DNA of 64,000 nt from the NCBI GenBank assembly GCA_037013685.1, contig CM072884.1:99614048-99678047 (forward strand), in the 5' to 3' direction. Shown in pieces: positions 12,499-27,247 of the stretch (position 1 is its first letter; every line of letters starts with the position of its first letter). A model generated the notes under the pieces. It ran no database searches, had not been told where the DNA came from, and was given only the letters and a program-made list of their open reading frames with translations. The DNA is from Acridotheres tristis. Its lineage: Eukaryota; Chordata; Aves; Passeriformes; Sturnidae. The position numbers were made by a program, and so were the translations under genes.

Positions 12499-15400
12499 AA
12501 TCTTGCATTGTATCTTTATACACCTCATAAAACAGAGCCAAATAAACCAGCAGCCTTTGCACACTGTTGAATAACTTCTCATCCTGCCAGCAACCGTCCT
12601 GTGGCAGTAGGCATCCCAAGCAGCAGCGGGGGAGATATTTTGGGAGCCATGCAAGAGACAAGGAGGCAGGAAGGCAGGGAGGGATGGGTGCCCAGCACCC
12701 TGACAAGTGAGCACTCTGCACATGGACTGTCCTCAGCAGCAGCAGCTTCCTGCAGAGTTTTGCCTGTGGTGGTGTGGTTCTGTCTCAAGTGTGTCAAGGG
12801 TTTCTAAACTTTTAGGCTGCTCAGAAATGTAAGATCAGCTCAGGAAAGCCCTGCAGACCTTGTTGGGTCCTGTGGATTGCTGGGTGAGGTGTCGCAAGGG
12901 GAACAACCAAGCACTAAACGTGCAGGACAGCAGAAAACATAGGTAAATGATTACAGGGAAAGATTAAAAGGCATGTGCATGGCATAAAAAGATAAATAGC
13001 AAAGAAAGAAATTTTTAATCCCAGGTGTTCATCTGTGCCTTGTCAAGTGTTCCAGCAAGCTCGTCCCCAGCCTTATGGTCCGGTACACTTTACAAGAAGT
13101 TTTCAGGTAATGGGAGTTTAAAAATTAACTGGTGCAGCCTGTGCTGCACGCTCATCAGCCAGGGCCCTTTGAAGTGGGTAGAAAAATCCTCACAATTTCA
13201 AAGGGCTTTGAAGCTGGCCCTGGGCACACAGAAACAGTGGTTAATTTTACACTAGGATGCAGAGGAGTCCTGCAACCGAGAGGTGCGGTGGCTGGGACAG
13301 GGACGGGCGTCACCCCTGCCACCCCAGCACGGAAGGGCTGCTGGGGACACTGCAGGGACAGAGCCCAGGCGTGGATGTCGGGCAGTCAGCCAGCACAGCA
13401 TCCATCCTGCAGCCGTGCCTCTGGCTGGCACGTACCTCCTGCTAGCCTAAGGCAGAAGGACAAGGGAAAAGTAATCTGTCCTTCCTCTAAGTGGTACAAA
13501 GGTTTTTTTTATCTTGGGATAAGCAGCAACTGCAAAGTACTTCCCTGAGAAGCCACCTTCAGCTGGCAGTGGGAATGAAGAACAAGTTTAGCATGGACTA
13601 ACTGAAAGCACTGTGAATATTCAGAAACACATTAAAGGGTAAACCAGAACTGGGGCAAAGAAGACACAATGTGGCATCGAACTGCTGCTCTCCCTGCGAA
13701 TCCAAAAGAAAATGAAGGCTCCCTTTGAGCAATCACACAGAAAACTCTGAGATCTGGTGGCAGCCAACAGCAGCAGCTCCTTTATCTAAATCTCCTTTTC
13801 CAACCTTCTGACAAAAGAAGAAGGGATCAACCCATGCCCGGTGGCACAAAAGCACAAAGTCTTGCTCCCGAGCACCCAGAGGGCACTGCAGTGGGAGAGG
13901 GCAGCATCCCAGCCAGCACTGAGGCACTGACCCAGCGAGGCGTCACCCAAAGCGGCCATCAGCCTGACACAGCCTCCTGCCAAACCAGGTCCTGCCTCTC
14001 TCAGCAGCTCCTGCTGGGGACAAGCCAGGAGCCTACCAGTTTCTGAGACACCCCAGCCTGCCCCTGTGGCTCCTGGGGAGCAGGACAACAAGGGTTCCAT
14101 TCACATTGTCCCACTTGGACCCCCCTTCCCACGCTGCTGTACCTCAGCCCCGGCCCTGTGACCCTGGGGTGGCCCCACTCCAATGTGAGGCACTGCTGAG
14201 ATGCACAACACCAGCTCCAAGGCACTGCTGAGGGACTAACCAAGGCCCGGGAGTAAAACCTCAGCATCACCATATGGATATTTTATTTGGACTCCATTGT
14301 CAGAGAGGATTCCTTGTAGACTCCTCCTGGTCCCTTTGCACAACAACAAGGCTGCCCCGAAGTCTGAGCACACCCACCTTGAGACTCAAGGCTTTTTGTA
14401 AGCTGTTCTTCTTAATTTTAATCACTTACAGTGCTATAACAAAGTGATTTGCATTGTGCTGTGCTATTGCTAGTGTCTGATTGTACTCCTTAGAATAGTT
14501 TTAGAAGAAAAAACATGTAAGAAATAACATCATATTAAAAAAATTAATTTGTACCATAAAATTCAAAGACACATGAAGTACTATGCCTTCTATCTTCAAA
14601 ATATTCATATGTATTACAAGTTTCCAGTTGGTAAGAAACCATAGATATTTCTAAGGAATTTGTTAATTTTTCCGGTTTTGTGCCCTAGGACATTAATCTC
14701 AGTAGTGGATTTTACTCAAACAATATCTTCTTCTTCTAAGTCTATGAGCTCTATTTACCATTATCCATCTGGATCCATGCAGTTTGGTGTGAGATTCTAC
14801 AAGGACAGGCATACCACATGAACAGCTGCATTTAACCAATCCAGTTTGGCATTCTGGAATGTAAAATTCCCTGAACAAGGCATTTCCATTTCAGCACCTG
14901 AGCTGAAGATTAATAAACACTTCAGGCTATTTTAACTATAGTCACTTCTTGCTTCCTTGGCAACTATTTTAACTCCATTTATGTGAAAAACACACGGCAT
15001 AGTACAAAATGGTGGAAAAAATTATTTGGTAAACTGAGAATAGGATTGGAAATAAGAACTCCATAGGAAGCTCACACATGACATGTAAAAATTTCCACTA
15101 TTAAAGAACATATTCAAAGTAGTCCCTCAGAAATAACTTGAGAATAGCTCATCCTGTTCTTGGAGAGGAAGATGAACAGTGATGCCTTCTGGGCACCTTG
15201 GCTCTCTGTGGGGCACACAGCCTAACAGCAGAACAGTGTTCAAGTGAGGGAGAGTCCAGTGGTTGATAAGATTTAAGAAAAACAGTAGAATACTTGGCAA
15301 AAGATGTTTATTTCTACTTGATCATTAAACTTCTCTACTCACACGTGTTTCGCTTGATTCAAACATGTTTAATGGTTTCATCAAAAGAATTACATGAAAC

Positions 15401-18400
15401 TTATTCCTGGATTGGTTAGTGATTTTATATTACTGACAGGCTATCCACAACTTGCTTTTCATTTTAAATATGTAAAGCAAGCACCCCTTAGATGACAAAA
15501 AAGCCAGTTTCAACTAGCAGTTGAAAAAGAGATCATATTTGCAGCACTGTGTTTGAAAAGAAAAAAATATTTAGTTCCCAAATAGTTGAGATGTTCATTA
15601 CTTTGTCTTTTATAGTTGGATAAATATTTAGAGTTGTTGCAATTAAAGATTTCCCTCACAGTATCACCCTTATAACTCTGTGTGGCACCTTTATATCAGC
15701 GTCAATGATTTCCTGTGCTATACAAGTGTGGGAAGTAGGCACTTGGTTTTTTTTACGGTGTCTGTACTCAAATTAGGCTACCAGTTGAAGAAAAATGTTT
15801 TAATTGTTGTCATTCATTACATGAATGTTAGGACTAGGAAAACCTGAAAATATAGTTTTGGAAGCCGCTTGCATTTTCCTTAACATCATTGATGGCAAAA
15901 AAAAGAGAAGAAAAGAGCGTTTTACTCTTGACTGTGTGTGTCACAATGCTGAGTAACACCTTGCCCCTGGCACAGGAAGTGCTTTTATGTGGAGTAATAT
16001 TTAATATAATCATTACAAAATCCAGCTCTGAGACTGAGGGAGGTGAAGTACAAATGGCTTGGCCTTTTGAATACTTCAAGGTATCACTGCACATCCCTGA
16101 GCACTCTCTGGGACTGAAGGGCAATGTCTGTGCTGTGCCATATGGTATGGAGCAAAATCCAGCTCCCAGCAGTTCTAATGCAGGGGTGTGGCATCACAGG
16201 CTCCATAAAGCTCTGTAGCTTGCAACGCTGCCCCTGAGCTAAATTAGCCCTGCTTCTTAGCACAGCTAATGAACCTGAGCCTGCATTGACACAATCCTTT
16301 GGTCCCAAAGCCAACTGTGTTGGATCTCAAGAATCTAGAGTTTTTAAGGTTTCAGTGCTTCCAGGCACAGACCCCCTTGAAAACACTGCTCTGAACCTGA
16401 AACCTTGGAGAAAACTTGCAAATATGAATAATGAGTTAGAAATCACAAATGTATACTGGGTTAAATGTGTGTATTTTCACTGGGTTATAGGTTCTAAACT
16501 TGAGGTTTTTCTAGTATAGTGGTGGTTATGGGACAATTTTGGGTGATGTCTTTTCTTTGTTCATCTTCTTCTTCCTTCTTCACAAAACTTAAGTAGTAAC
16601 CTTTAAATTGGTCAGTCAAAAGTCACTCTAAGGGTCATAGGAATCTATTATTGGGTCAAAAAGATAAATAATATAGGTGTTGAAACTCTATTAGCTTGTT
16701 CAACTTTAAAAGGCCTTGAAGCAAGCTCAACTGTAACTATTCTTCCTACTTCTAGCAAAGAGCTAGAGGTACTGTTGTACTTTCTGTAATTCTTTAATAA
16801 AATACAATAAACATCCAAGACCAAACACGAGAAACTCTCTCAATCACCTTTCTAATAATCCTAACTCAGAGGGAAAACAGATGAGACTGATGACAAACCA
16901 CTAATAAGTAGTACAAAGCTCAGCATACACTCCCACAAGCTGGGGTGCTGCTGGCCTGAGGATCCAAGAGCCCTGCTCCATCGCAGAGTTTATATGAGCC
17001 TGGATGTGGATGTTTTCAAACGTGAATATCTAAATCCCGTGCCAGTGTGATTCAGCTCATGGGGTGGGAGATGGAGCTGAGAAGCTCCCATCAGGCCAGG
17101 GGAAGCGGTAGGCTGGGATTCCAGATGAAGCCAAATATTTGCAATACTATATCCTGTCACAATAGAAATAATTATTTTTTTTTCTGCAAAACAATTTATT
17201 CTCACCTGGTCAAATGTCTTTTTTGGGTGAAACAACTCAAGTGTACTGGCCAACGGCTCTCTCTAACCCAGCACTGCCCTGACACCAGGTTAGGGGACAA
17301 TGGGAGCTGCTGTCTGAGCAGGAGGTCCCAGCCACCAGGTGGGAACTGAGTACCACCTTCAGACCAACACATTTCTTTTCCTTCCATTATTCCTCCAGGG
17401 TGGGGCAGCTGTTCCAAGTATCCAGAAGACAAGCCCAGGCCAGTGGCTTACTTGTGCACTCCAAGGCCAACCTTATCTGCTACGTTACATGGATGTAAGA
17501 ATATAGTTAAAGAAAATATACATACTTTTTACCTGGAACAGAGATACAAATATTTTTAAATGGAAAACATGAGCTGGTGGATGCCACTAAAGAAAAAAGG
17601 CTTTTCATTAACAGGCAAGTTTCCAGTTAAATCTAATTCCACCCTATTTTGTTTATTAAACAGCATTTTCAGTGATTTTGCAGGGATGATTTCTGTTCTA
17701 AAATATCTTGCTCTCCTCTAAACTCCATTGTAGTCAAATTTGAGACATCATACTTTGCTATAGCAACAGTTTGCTTTCAGAAAAACAAAATTTCTCAGGG
17801 ATATTTCACTTCCCTACAGAATTAAGGATGTGGTAAAGACTGAAACAGGAACATCTGAAATCACAGGTTAGGGAATAAAAAAGCATGATGCACTGCAAAC
17901 TCCAGAGTATTGCCAACTGTCACAATTATTTAATATCTGAACTCCTCAACGCTTGGCATCCTTCTAGCTGAACTTTTCTTATTATTTTTTTTTTAAATCA
18001 AAAACAGTTTGAGGAGAAGATAAATAGATGATCCTTTGTAATGGAATTTGCCGTTTATGGAGAAATACTTGCCTTATTATACTACCTGAACAAGCATCTT
18101 TGAAGTACTAGTATTCAATAATGACTACCAAATAAAGGATAAATACAATATAAATGTGTTTAAAAAAACTGAGGGCTTGACTGGGAAGTTGATAGATGAT
18201 ATGAGAGAAACTGCTATAATTAATTCCAGTGGTTTATACAAAAACACACTACTGGAAACATGATTCATGTATATAAAATTCTTGACATGTTACTTATGGA
18301 GAGTTAGTGGGTGTCACACACATAAAATGCATGCCACAGAGTTGAATACCTCAACCTTATTCACCTTTCTCACCCAAAAAATAAACACTGTCTCTCTATC

Positions 18401-19393
18401 ACCTAGCTACAGATTTATGTTTTTTTCAATTACAAATGTCTGTAAAGAGAGCACAGTATTGGTGTTAGAAATCTGGAGTGTACAGAGACACGTTTCAAGT
18501 ACTGACACAGAGAACAGAGCACTTTTTGACTATAATATGTTAACTATGATCACCTAGTAATCAGCTCTAAAAAGCCAGCAGTGAAAAAAAACCTTGCCTG
18601 AGAAAATGCAGACTGTGAGTGCCAGAGCTACTGCGGAGGATGAGACACAGTAGCAAGGAATGGAACAAACACTGGAAGCACAAGGAGCTCCACAGTGCCT
18701 GCACAGACCCCTGTCTGACAGAGGAACAGCCAGTCCCAGCTGGAATCCCAGTTAAAAGCCCCACGGTGGTGATGACTCATTGCTGCAGTATTAAAACATC
18801 CACAACCATGTTTTAGAAAGAAAAAACATAGCTAAGAATGGCCATGTATACCTATATATTCATCCATCCACATGTATGCTAGGTTTCATACAAGCGTTGT
18901 GAACAGCTTTTGTCATGTTAAAAAGAGTAAGGAATGAGGTAAAGGAACTCAGAGAATCCAGTGTCTCTGATAGCCTTGGGATACATTTTACCCAGTATGC
19001 ACAGGCACTGTGAACGATCCTGTATTTAGTTGCATTTGCATATTGGTTAGTAGCTTTGTTTTGGGTTACATGTGCTCTGCGGTTTGCTGACTGACAGTGT
19101 ATTCTCTGACTTCAAAATCAAGTCCAAAAAGAATAGATCATTTTAAGCCCCATGCTCCAGGCATTCAAACAGCCTCCAAACCACCATGGACTCTCCTTTC
19201 TAGTGAGGCCAGGGAAAAGCCTTTTCATAATCTGGGTCATGGTGGAGTTTTATGTTTTTGAGAAATATATTCTTGGCTTCCAGAGCAAAACGCATCTTTA
19301 AACTTTCTAATAATACAGCATATGTAACTGAGAGATCTTTCTCCATGCTCTCCTCTTCTGTTTCATTCTTTTTTCTATGCTTCTTTTCATTAG

Positions 19394-19394
<1 letters not shown>

Positions 19395-19426
<32 letters not shown>
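19395..19426. repeat. TA dinucleotide microsatellite
   Basis: Sixteen uninterrupted TA units in 32 bases. On both strands it creates artificial reading frames with alternating Tyr-Ile residues, which are not genes. Such tracts are usually length-variable between individuals. Confidence 0.95.
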
Positions 19427-19429
<3 letters not shown>

Positions 19430-20465
19430 TTTTAAATTTTTGTTTTCTATACAAAAAAGATCTGGGCAATAAAATTTTGGTATTTAGTGTTCTAAATTCT
19501 TCCTCTTTCTGGTTTGGACTACATTATTTCTCTGCTGGAAAAGATAAAGATGAGCAGATTTCCAAAGCCAAGCAACGTTTATTTTCCCTTCATTGTCCTC
19601 ACATTTTAAGCTACATAATCAATCATGAAGGAAAGTGTAGCAGTTAGAGTAACAGGCAAGGCTCATCTGCCCGTGTGGTACTAGAGGGAGATACGGAGTG
19701 GAAACAACAAGATGCTGTCAAAACTCTATCAAATGTAGAGACAGAGCCAGCCAGAGATTGAAGCTTCCAGTGCCTTGTGGGATCTCCTAAACTGGAAGTG
19801 ACAGTGAAAGGAGAGAGCTGAAGCAGGTATCTTCACTCCAGAAAGAAGGGATAGGATAGCAATAGCAGGGAACAGATCTTGTTGGAAATGTGTGAGGGTT
19901 TTCTTCTTAATTTTAATTAAGCTGTTCTACCAAAACACCTCCTTCACAGTCCCAGAGAGAACAGAGTAGTTAGTGTGAACCAACACTGAATATCTTGACA
20001 AAATTATTTGTTGGTGACTCAGATGAATTTCACTCAACTCAGTCTTCATAAATATGGAAACTTTTCAAAACCTCTTTATCTACTGATACATATCCGTATA
20101 TATATACAACTGTTCTACCTCACTCTCTTCTGGACTTCTTCACTAATATATCCTTTCTCTTCTCTTTGAACTGCCCTTCAAACTTCTGCTCTTCTTTTGT
20201 CTTGATGTTTTCCCATGAAAATCTTTGGACCTAACCAGACAAATCTCAGATCCTCTTCACAGAAGACACCTTGATGTAAATGACTTTAAAGATGTGGGAG
20301 AAGAAAAATCAAGACACAAGTCTGAAAAGAGAGCTGTCAGCACTCCTCCCATTAATTTCTTGTTGCAGTAGTTTAGATGGGAGTGATGCAGCAGGACGTT
20401 TTGTCTGGTAGTTTGGTAGGAACTGAGACAAGACTTTTACTGTAATGGCTGTTCTCTGACCTAGA

Positions 20466-20535
20466 ATTTATGCATCCCTGGATGCATAAATGCTCAGGGG
20501 TTTATTATGCATAATCCAAGGAAGCCTGGATTATG
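20466..20535. repeat. cluster of inverted repeats with ATGCAT cores
   Basis: Three dyads lie within 70 bases. The first is a perfect 12-base inverted repeat, 20466-20477 with 20480-20491, separated by two bases. The second is a perfect 12-base palindrome ATTATGCATAAT at 20504-20515. The third is a 9-base inverted repeat, 20510-20518 with 20527-20535. The core ATGCAT occurs three times. Such symmetric AT-rich cores suit homeodomain or POU-type dimer binding, but no function can be proved from sequence. Confidence 0.6.
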
Positions 20536-21794
20536 TTGCCCAAACAGAGATAATCCGAGTTTTCACTTTGCTCTTTTTCTGCTGTTCAGAGTGGGTTTAC
20601 TTTCTCTTCCTTTCAAAATGGTGTAGGATTTCCATAGTACCAGTCTAACTGATGGGATTTTTTTCATTTGCAGTGAAAATTCCTAGAGACTTAACACATC
20701 TCGTTTAATTTCAAATCCACAATATTAAATTGGCTTTGATGTTAGGCAGGGAGAGTCTGCCCAGCCAACTGTAAATACATGTAAAATGCTTACACTTATT
20801 CCATTACAGCACACATTTGTTATTACATTAAATTCTTAATAAAGTTACATTAAAAGGCTTCTAAGAGTGAGACAGAAACTTCCCACAGAAGGAAAATATT
20901 GAGTAAGTATTTCTGCTGTCTTTAATTCCTTTTGTCTAGACATCACAACAGCCGTTAGGCTTATCCTGCCAATGTCAATATAGTCCCTTGAGGATATGTG
21001 GCAAATTAACAAATTTAGCAATAAAAGTAATGGGCTGAGAATTACCTAACTATAGCAATAATACAGCATCTATTAATGAAATACACAGACACACACAGGC
21101 ATACAAATATACATCCTTGCAGGCACATATATGCACATATATCACTTCTGAGCCAAATTCCCCAACCCATACCATAGCAAGTCTGTTTTTTCCACATTGA
21201 TTTTTACATGAAGAGTTTTTCATGGCAGATAGACCAGACAGGCCATTAAAATGGCAATGAGTGGGAATAACAACATGGATGTATAGTGCCAGATCTATGC
21301 ACAACCATAAAAGTGCCCACACACTGCAACAGCCACTCTGCTCTGAGGTGGGTGAGCCCAGGCATCCCTTAACTCTCAGTGAATACCTGCATGAAGGTAC
21401 TATATATTCCTATTTTTGTATTCTGTCCCCTCTGCCTGAGCTCAGGTGGCCCACTAATCCCAGATGTCATCCCTGCAGATGGAGCAGAGGGGCACAGGCA
21501 GAGCCCTCTGCCATCTCTGTGGGGCTGGCAGTGACATGGCAGGACATTCAGATGAGCCCCTGAGCATTTTGTGACCACGTGTTGCTGGCTGCTCTGGTGG
21601 GGTTACCTAGAGCCCCCTCCACAGGTGCTCCAGCAAGCAGGCAGGAACCAAAGAGCCTCTCTGAATGCTTCAGTATTGGCTTGATGAAACAAGGGAATTG
21701 CACCATTTTAGGCTGAACATTTTCCTGTTGGAAACAGGACAGTGGCTCTCACCTCATAAGGAGATACATGGAAAAGATGGGGGTGGGGTGAAGA

Positions 21795-22050
21795 GATGGG
21801 ACACAAAAGTTGTTCCAGCAGAGGTTCCATCTTCAATTAGGAAAAAAACCAATTTTTTATAGTGAGAACTATCAATCACTGAAACAGCCTCCCCAGGGAC
21901 AGGATGAAGTACCCATAAATACAGGGTTTTAATATGCAATTGGACAGGGTGCTAGATAATCTCATCTGGGCTCTCTCTCCCATGAAAGATTGGGCCAGAT
22001 GTCCTTTCAAGATCCTTTTTAGCCTGGGCTGTGCTGTGGTTCTGTAGTTT
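21795..22050 (+). mobile_element. old CR1 LINE 3' fragment
   Basis: Diverged but recognisable 3' untranslated part of a CR1 element in the sense direction. It contains the block with CACTGAAACAGCCTCCCCAGG, the phrase around GACAGGGTGCTAGATAATCTCATC, and the terminal part around GGCCAGATGTCCTTTCAAGATCC followed by a degraded end. No coding part remains. Boundaries are approximate. Confidence 0.75.
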
Positions 22051-25000
22051 GGCCGGAAATCTGCTTGAGTTCTCCTGATACTTCCAGGAGATCTGGGAGT
22101 GACACAGCCAGAAATAGCTTTTCATGACAGCTTTAACTATGACACCCTTCTAAACAAAAATGCACTAAGAGAAGAGGAGAAACTTTGTTCTGTCACAGTG
22201 CAATGGACAAAACTGTATTCCCAGATTTTAGCAGCCCCTGTACTTGGTGAGTGGACTGAACAAAAAGGCCAAACTCACCTGCAGTGAGATCTTTCCCTTA
22301 GTTCTTCATTCCTCAAACTGAACAAAGTAATCTGAGGGAAGAGAACGCAATAATCTCCTCCTGATGCACAAATTCCTCTTTTCTATAAGAGTCCCAAATA
22401 ACCTTTTCCCCCAAGCTCCATCTCCTTTGACACAGAGCCCATGACAACTGAGCATCCTTGCTTTATACCCATCTCATTGTCACTGGATGGTGCAGCTTAG
22501 ATCTTGCAGATCTAAACATTACCAAAGCCAAAACTGAATAATTGACTTGTAAAATATTTTTTCCTCTTTAAAAGAATAAGTCTACTTTTCATAGACAGCA
22601 TCCCACACTATGCCTTTCTCGAAATTGCTAATAAGATCAAATATTAGAGCAATAATGAAGACATTTATGGCTTTTATTTTTTTGTGAATTTTCAATGAGT
22701 TTGTACCTCTCTGAACATATTGCAATGCTATATTTATCCTACATTATTTTTCAAACACCTCCATTGAATGTTATATTAAATTTCAAGTTTAAAAAGTATT
22801 GTACAGATTTCTGCAGTAAATGAATATTATCCACACCAACAAGGTCAGATTCTGTCTTCACATACCTCTCCAAAAGACAGAGGGATTTCACCAAGTTTAA
22901 CTGTTGATCAGTTTGTTATTAGGGAGATAAACTCCAGATTTTCTTGAAAGAATGGCTATAGATTACAGTCTATGGCTTCAAAATTTAATATCACAGGAGA
23001 AAACGTAAATGGCCTTGGGATGATATTACACCTTAAATCTCCTTTTAAATGAGAGCAAAACAAGAAAGTTTTACACTTTTAAGCATGGGTGCTGTCATGA
23101 AGCTGCTCTGACCAGTCCTGAAAGAGTTCATGATTTTTTTCTGTTTGTTGGTTGCTGTCACCACAGCAACTAACTGGTTCTACATGAAGTTACAGAGCAA
23201 GCCAGCAGAGCTGTAATGGAATACATTCCTTAGCATGAGTCAATGCCTGCTCTGCAGAGAAAGTACACTGCTTTGGAAATAGGCTCTAAAATGGTGTGTT
23301 GTGGTCAGACTGGGAATAAGGCACTGTCCAAAATCAGATTTCTCCCCCTTCAATGTGTTTTTAAGTAAAAGGACTTTAGTTATGCCTCGTGGTGGATTGG
23401 GAATCCTGGTCTTGCAGTGTGAGCACAGCAATGGGGAGGAGGGAGCTGCAGCTGGGGCTGCTCAGTGCCCTGCAGCACACACACACAGATCTCTATCGCT
23501 CACACTGGAGGCTGCCAGATATTACCTTCGGTGCAGTGACTTCCACACCGTGTCCCACAGGCCCCAGGGGATTTGCTGACTGCTGCTGGAAGTCCTTCAA
23601 ATGGGACTATAAAATACAAGGCCACTGGCGTTAGAATTTAAATTCATTATCCCGGTACCTGTCTTCCCCTTGGAAAATTATAGAAGATCAACAACTCATA
23701 AAACATTGAAATTCAGTAATATGTATGTATGAAATCCACTGATATATAATACCTACTGTGTGAAATGAGTCTCCTTCAGCCAATATAAAACCAGTATCAG
23801 GGAAATTTTGATTGCATTGAGAATTATAGTGCTGCGGATGCAGAAGGCCAAAACTTTTCACTGGATAAGCTGCTTCTCTTCATGTTGTATGAAAAACAGT
23901 AGACATTGATAGAATCAAATATATTTTTTCATGTTATTTTCAGGGGAGAGCTATGTATCAAATCATTAATTATAAAGGCAAATTTGATGAAAAATAAATT
24001 CAAATTATATTCCAAACAACAAATCACAGTAATGATTAAAATAAAGTAAATTATTAACCCAGTACATTTAATTAGATGGATTTGAGGTTACCAGTCTGTG
24101 AAGAGAGTTGCATGAATTTTAGATTTTTGTTTTAAAGCAATATTACATTGTCCAGATTCATAAATCAGCAATCAGAGTAAACCTAAGAGTGGATTATTTT
24201 TTCACCAGTGCAATTCTCTGTGCAGTCAAAGCTGCTTTGGACACTTCTTTTCTGAGAACAGACTGAGAGCTCACTTTGCATCATAGCTATTATGTCATCT
24301 GCTTTAAAAAACATTTTTCTAGAGCTCTAACCACAGGCTGGTAACCCCAAATGTAACCTGTCACATTTGTCCTAATAAATACAACACATTAATTATCAGT
24401 AATTTCATAACTTTTTCTTCTTGGAATTCCTTTCCATAATATGATTTAATGTTACTTTCTTTCAACATTTCCTTAGAAACATTTATTATAGGTGTCTTGA
24501 AATTAAGCTGTAACTTCCTTATAATAAATCCGAATAACAAAATACATTCGTTCACTTAACAGTGAATCTTCTTTAAAGGTTTATGTGAGATATCACAGTC
24601 AGAAATAAATCGGTCAGGATATATTTTTGTTCTCAGTTTAAAGTAACTGCTTGATCTCATTTTCTGACGCCCTCCCTCCTCCCCAGATATGACTTTCACA
24701 TATGACTTTAAATCTTGACAGCTGTGAAGCTTATTTTTATCCTACCACTAATGGGCAAATTGCAACCACAGAAATCTCATTAATATTTTCAAGCAGACTT
24801 ACAGGGGCCACCCTAACAAATTATGATTCATCAACACTCACACTTAGAATAGTTGCTCAGAACATGAAATGCAGTAATCACTTTGACTTCTCTCTTACAA
24901 CAGACAATACATAATGCTAAAGAGTAGAAAATAATTTGTAATTTTTTCCTGTCACTTTGATAAATATTAATAAAGGTATTGAAATCTGCAAGGAGGTACA

Positions 25001-27247
25001 CAGGAATAGCAGAGTTCAGCCAATAAAATCTTGTAGATTCATAGATTAGTAAAATTATTACACTACCAGCCCCATTTCTTGTATAATGTCACCTGGGGAA
25101 TGGCATCCAGCAATTCATATATTGAGTTTAACAACTTGTGCTCAGCTCTGGAAGCACTTCAGACAATTTCAGTTTAAAGATGGAGAGCCCCCTACTTCTC
25201 TTGGTAATTTTGGGTATATTTATCACCACTATTAAGCATATGTGGTATTTTTCTAGTAGCTCAAATTTCCTGGCCATTATTCTCATTATATTTTTCTCGA
25301 TGAGATTTCCTGGGGTGAAAGTATCAAGGATGATATTTTATGTATGAAAAGCTTATTTTGTGCATATAAAAAGATTTAGGCCTTCCTTGTAACCATTTTG
25401 AGATACTCGTGTTTTCACTTTCTACAAAAGGGTTTCAGAACAGTACACAGTATTCCAGTATCTACATCATAAACAATGATAAAATCATCCTAATTCTTCA
25501 CACTACTTCCCATTTTATACAAGCATGGATTATCATATTCCATAATACTTACCTGTATTTCCCCTTTGATGAATGAAACTTCACTCAAGCCTTCAAGGTC
25601 ACTGCCCCAAAGTACAAAATTTGCAAGAATAACAATTTTCTAACACTACATTAACAGTAGTTCCAAGTCTTGACATTGGTTTTGCACATTTCTTTGCTTC
25701 TAGGAAGTGGAAAAACAGTGGGTTTGAAAATCTGGACTCAAAGCTTTGACAAACTATGAAATACCAGATATTCCTACAGTTCTGCTCAGTCATCCAAGAT
25801 GATGCTCGAGTCCCTTCTGTGCCAGTTTCTGAATTTTCTCTTACAAAAGGCAGGATGTTCCCTGTTCAAAAGGACACCTGGCTTGTATCAGAAAGTGAAC
25901 ACTAAATCATGACTAGATGAGAGCTCTCCAGTTGTACACAACTTTGTAAGAACACCAAATGCCAGGAGTTCCTTAGACAATGTTACCTTGTACCAGTCCA
26001 CACATGTAGAACAAGCAGGACTTCTTGAAGGTGTTGATGAAATTCGTCCTGTTGCAAATTAGACCATATGACACATGACAAGGTCCCTCCAACCCAATTT
26101 GTAAATTATACAGTGAAGGGGACTGAACCAATTTAGGATTTCCTTTCATCCTGCCTCTCTCCCTCCCTGCAACTGTGCACTCATCATACACTTGGTTTCG
26201 CTGAAATGACCAGGCCTGTAATGGGGTCTGCTTTGCTGTATGTAAAGCTCAACTACTTCAAAAGTATTTGCAGGATTGAGGTCAGTTTGACTGGCAAGTA
26301 GAAAATTTTGCAGCCTTTATACTTCCTATCTACCAGAGGCTGGAAATATACTGATTTTTTAAAATGGTGTAATCATCAGTTTAAAAATGCTGGTAGCATA
26401 GCTTCATCAAATTGGAAAGCCATGAACCAGACATATCCTGATTTCTTGCTTACTGGCCCTCTGTGACTGGAATGACTTTATTTCACAAAGTACAAGCCCA
26501 AGGAGCCAGGTCCAGATTCCAAACAGGAGAGTTACCAGAATAACAGTGATCCAATGTATTTATTTTGGAGAGGGAAACCTACATGTTGTAAAATGTACTT
26601 CAAGAATAACTCTACTGCAAAGTGAAAAATCAAAGCAACAAGTCGGAGATAAATGTAGACTCTTGCCCTGAGCTACATGGAAAGGAGACTGTTTTAAAAG
26701 CAGTGCACATAAGTCCAGGGAACAAGGATTACCTTAGGTCAGCCTTCCATAGATCTATTTTCCATTATGGGTTGGGTATGGAGGATAATTGCAGTAGTAT
26801 TTTTAATTATAATAAAGAATGAACAAGATTTCCGTATGCCTAAAAACTAAACCAAACTCCTGTGCAAATTTCAGCCCTTGTAATATTTGGCAGAGTCAGC
26901 GCAGGAAGAGATGGCAAAATTCCCCTCCTTTTTAGTATGTGTTTAAAAAATCCACCAGAGGTATTTGCATTATTTTAGCACCAGCCACACCAAAGAAAAA
27001 TAAGCTCTAAAATCTGTTTGGAGTGCAGTTAAAAAGTTATTGTGGGTTTTGCTTGTTTAATAGGAGCCATGGAAAAGAAAATGAAAATGAGATTTCGGGA
27101 GCTGTTAGAAGAGGTAAAAGATCAGTATCACTAAATTTCAGGATTCTTTTTCTGCTTCTATTTCTCTTTAAATGAAAAAGAAATTGACAGCAAAAAAAAA
27201 GAAGAAATATACTCTGATACTCTAATGGGTTCAAATGCACCAATGAA
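22051..27247. other. AT-rich non-coding region, no gene seen
   Basis: About 5.2 kb with no frame resembling a known protein. A GC-richer patch at 23390-23580 has open frames in two registers that overlap without similarity to any family I know. A short CA run lies near 23475. Otherwise nothing notable is visible. Confidence 0.55.

Larger units (their letters stand above)
8146..21794. other. non-coding region with simple repeats, no gene seen
   Basis: About 13.6 kb without a defensible exon. Moderately GC-richer patches (roughly 9060-9300, 12560-12800, 13020-14270, 15890-16320 and 17000-17440) contain open frames on both strands, but none shows a recognisable domain or conserved motif. Simple repeats at 9422-9450, 12481-12498 and 19395-19426 and a dyad cluster at 20466-20535 are listed separately. 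The rest looks like ordinary intergenic or intronic sequence. Confidence 0.55.

Noticed and set aside
13132..13548. 138-codon + strand frame in a GC-richer patch
   Set aside because: Frames in other registers are equally open and no similarity to a known family can be seen.
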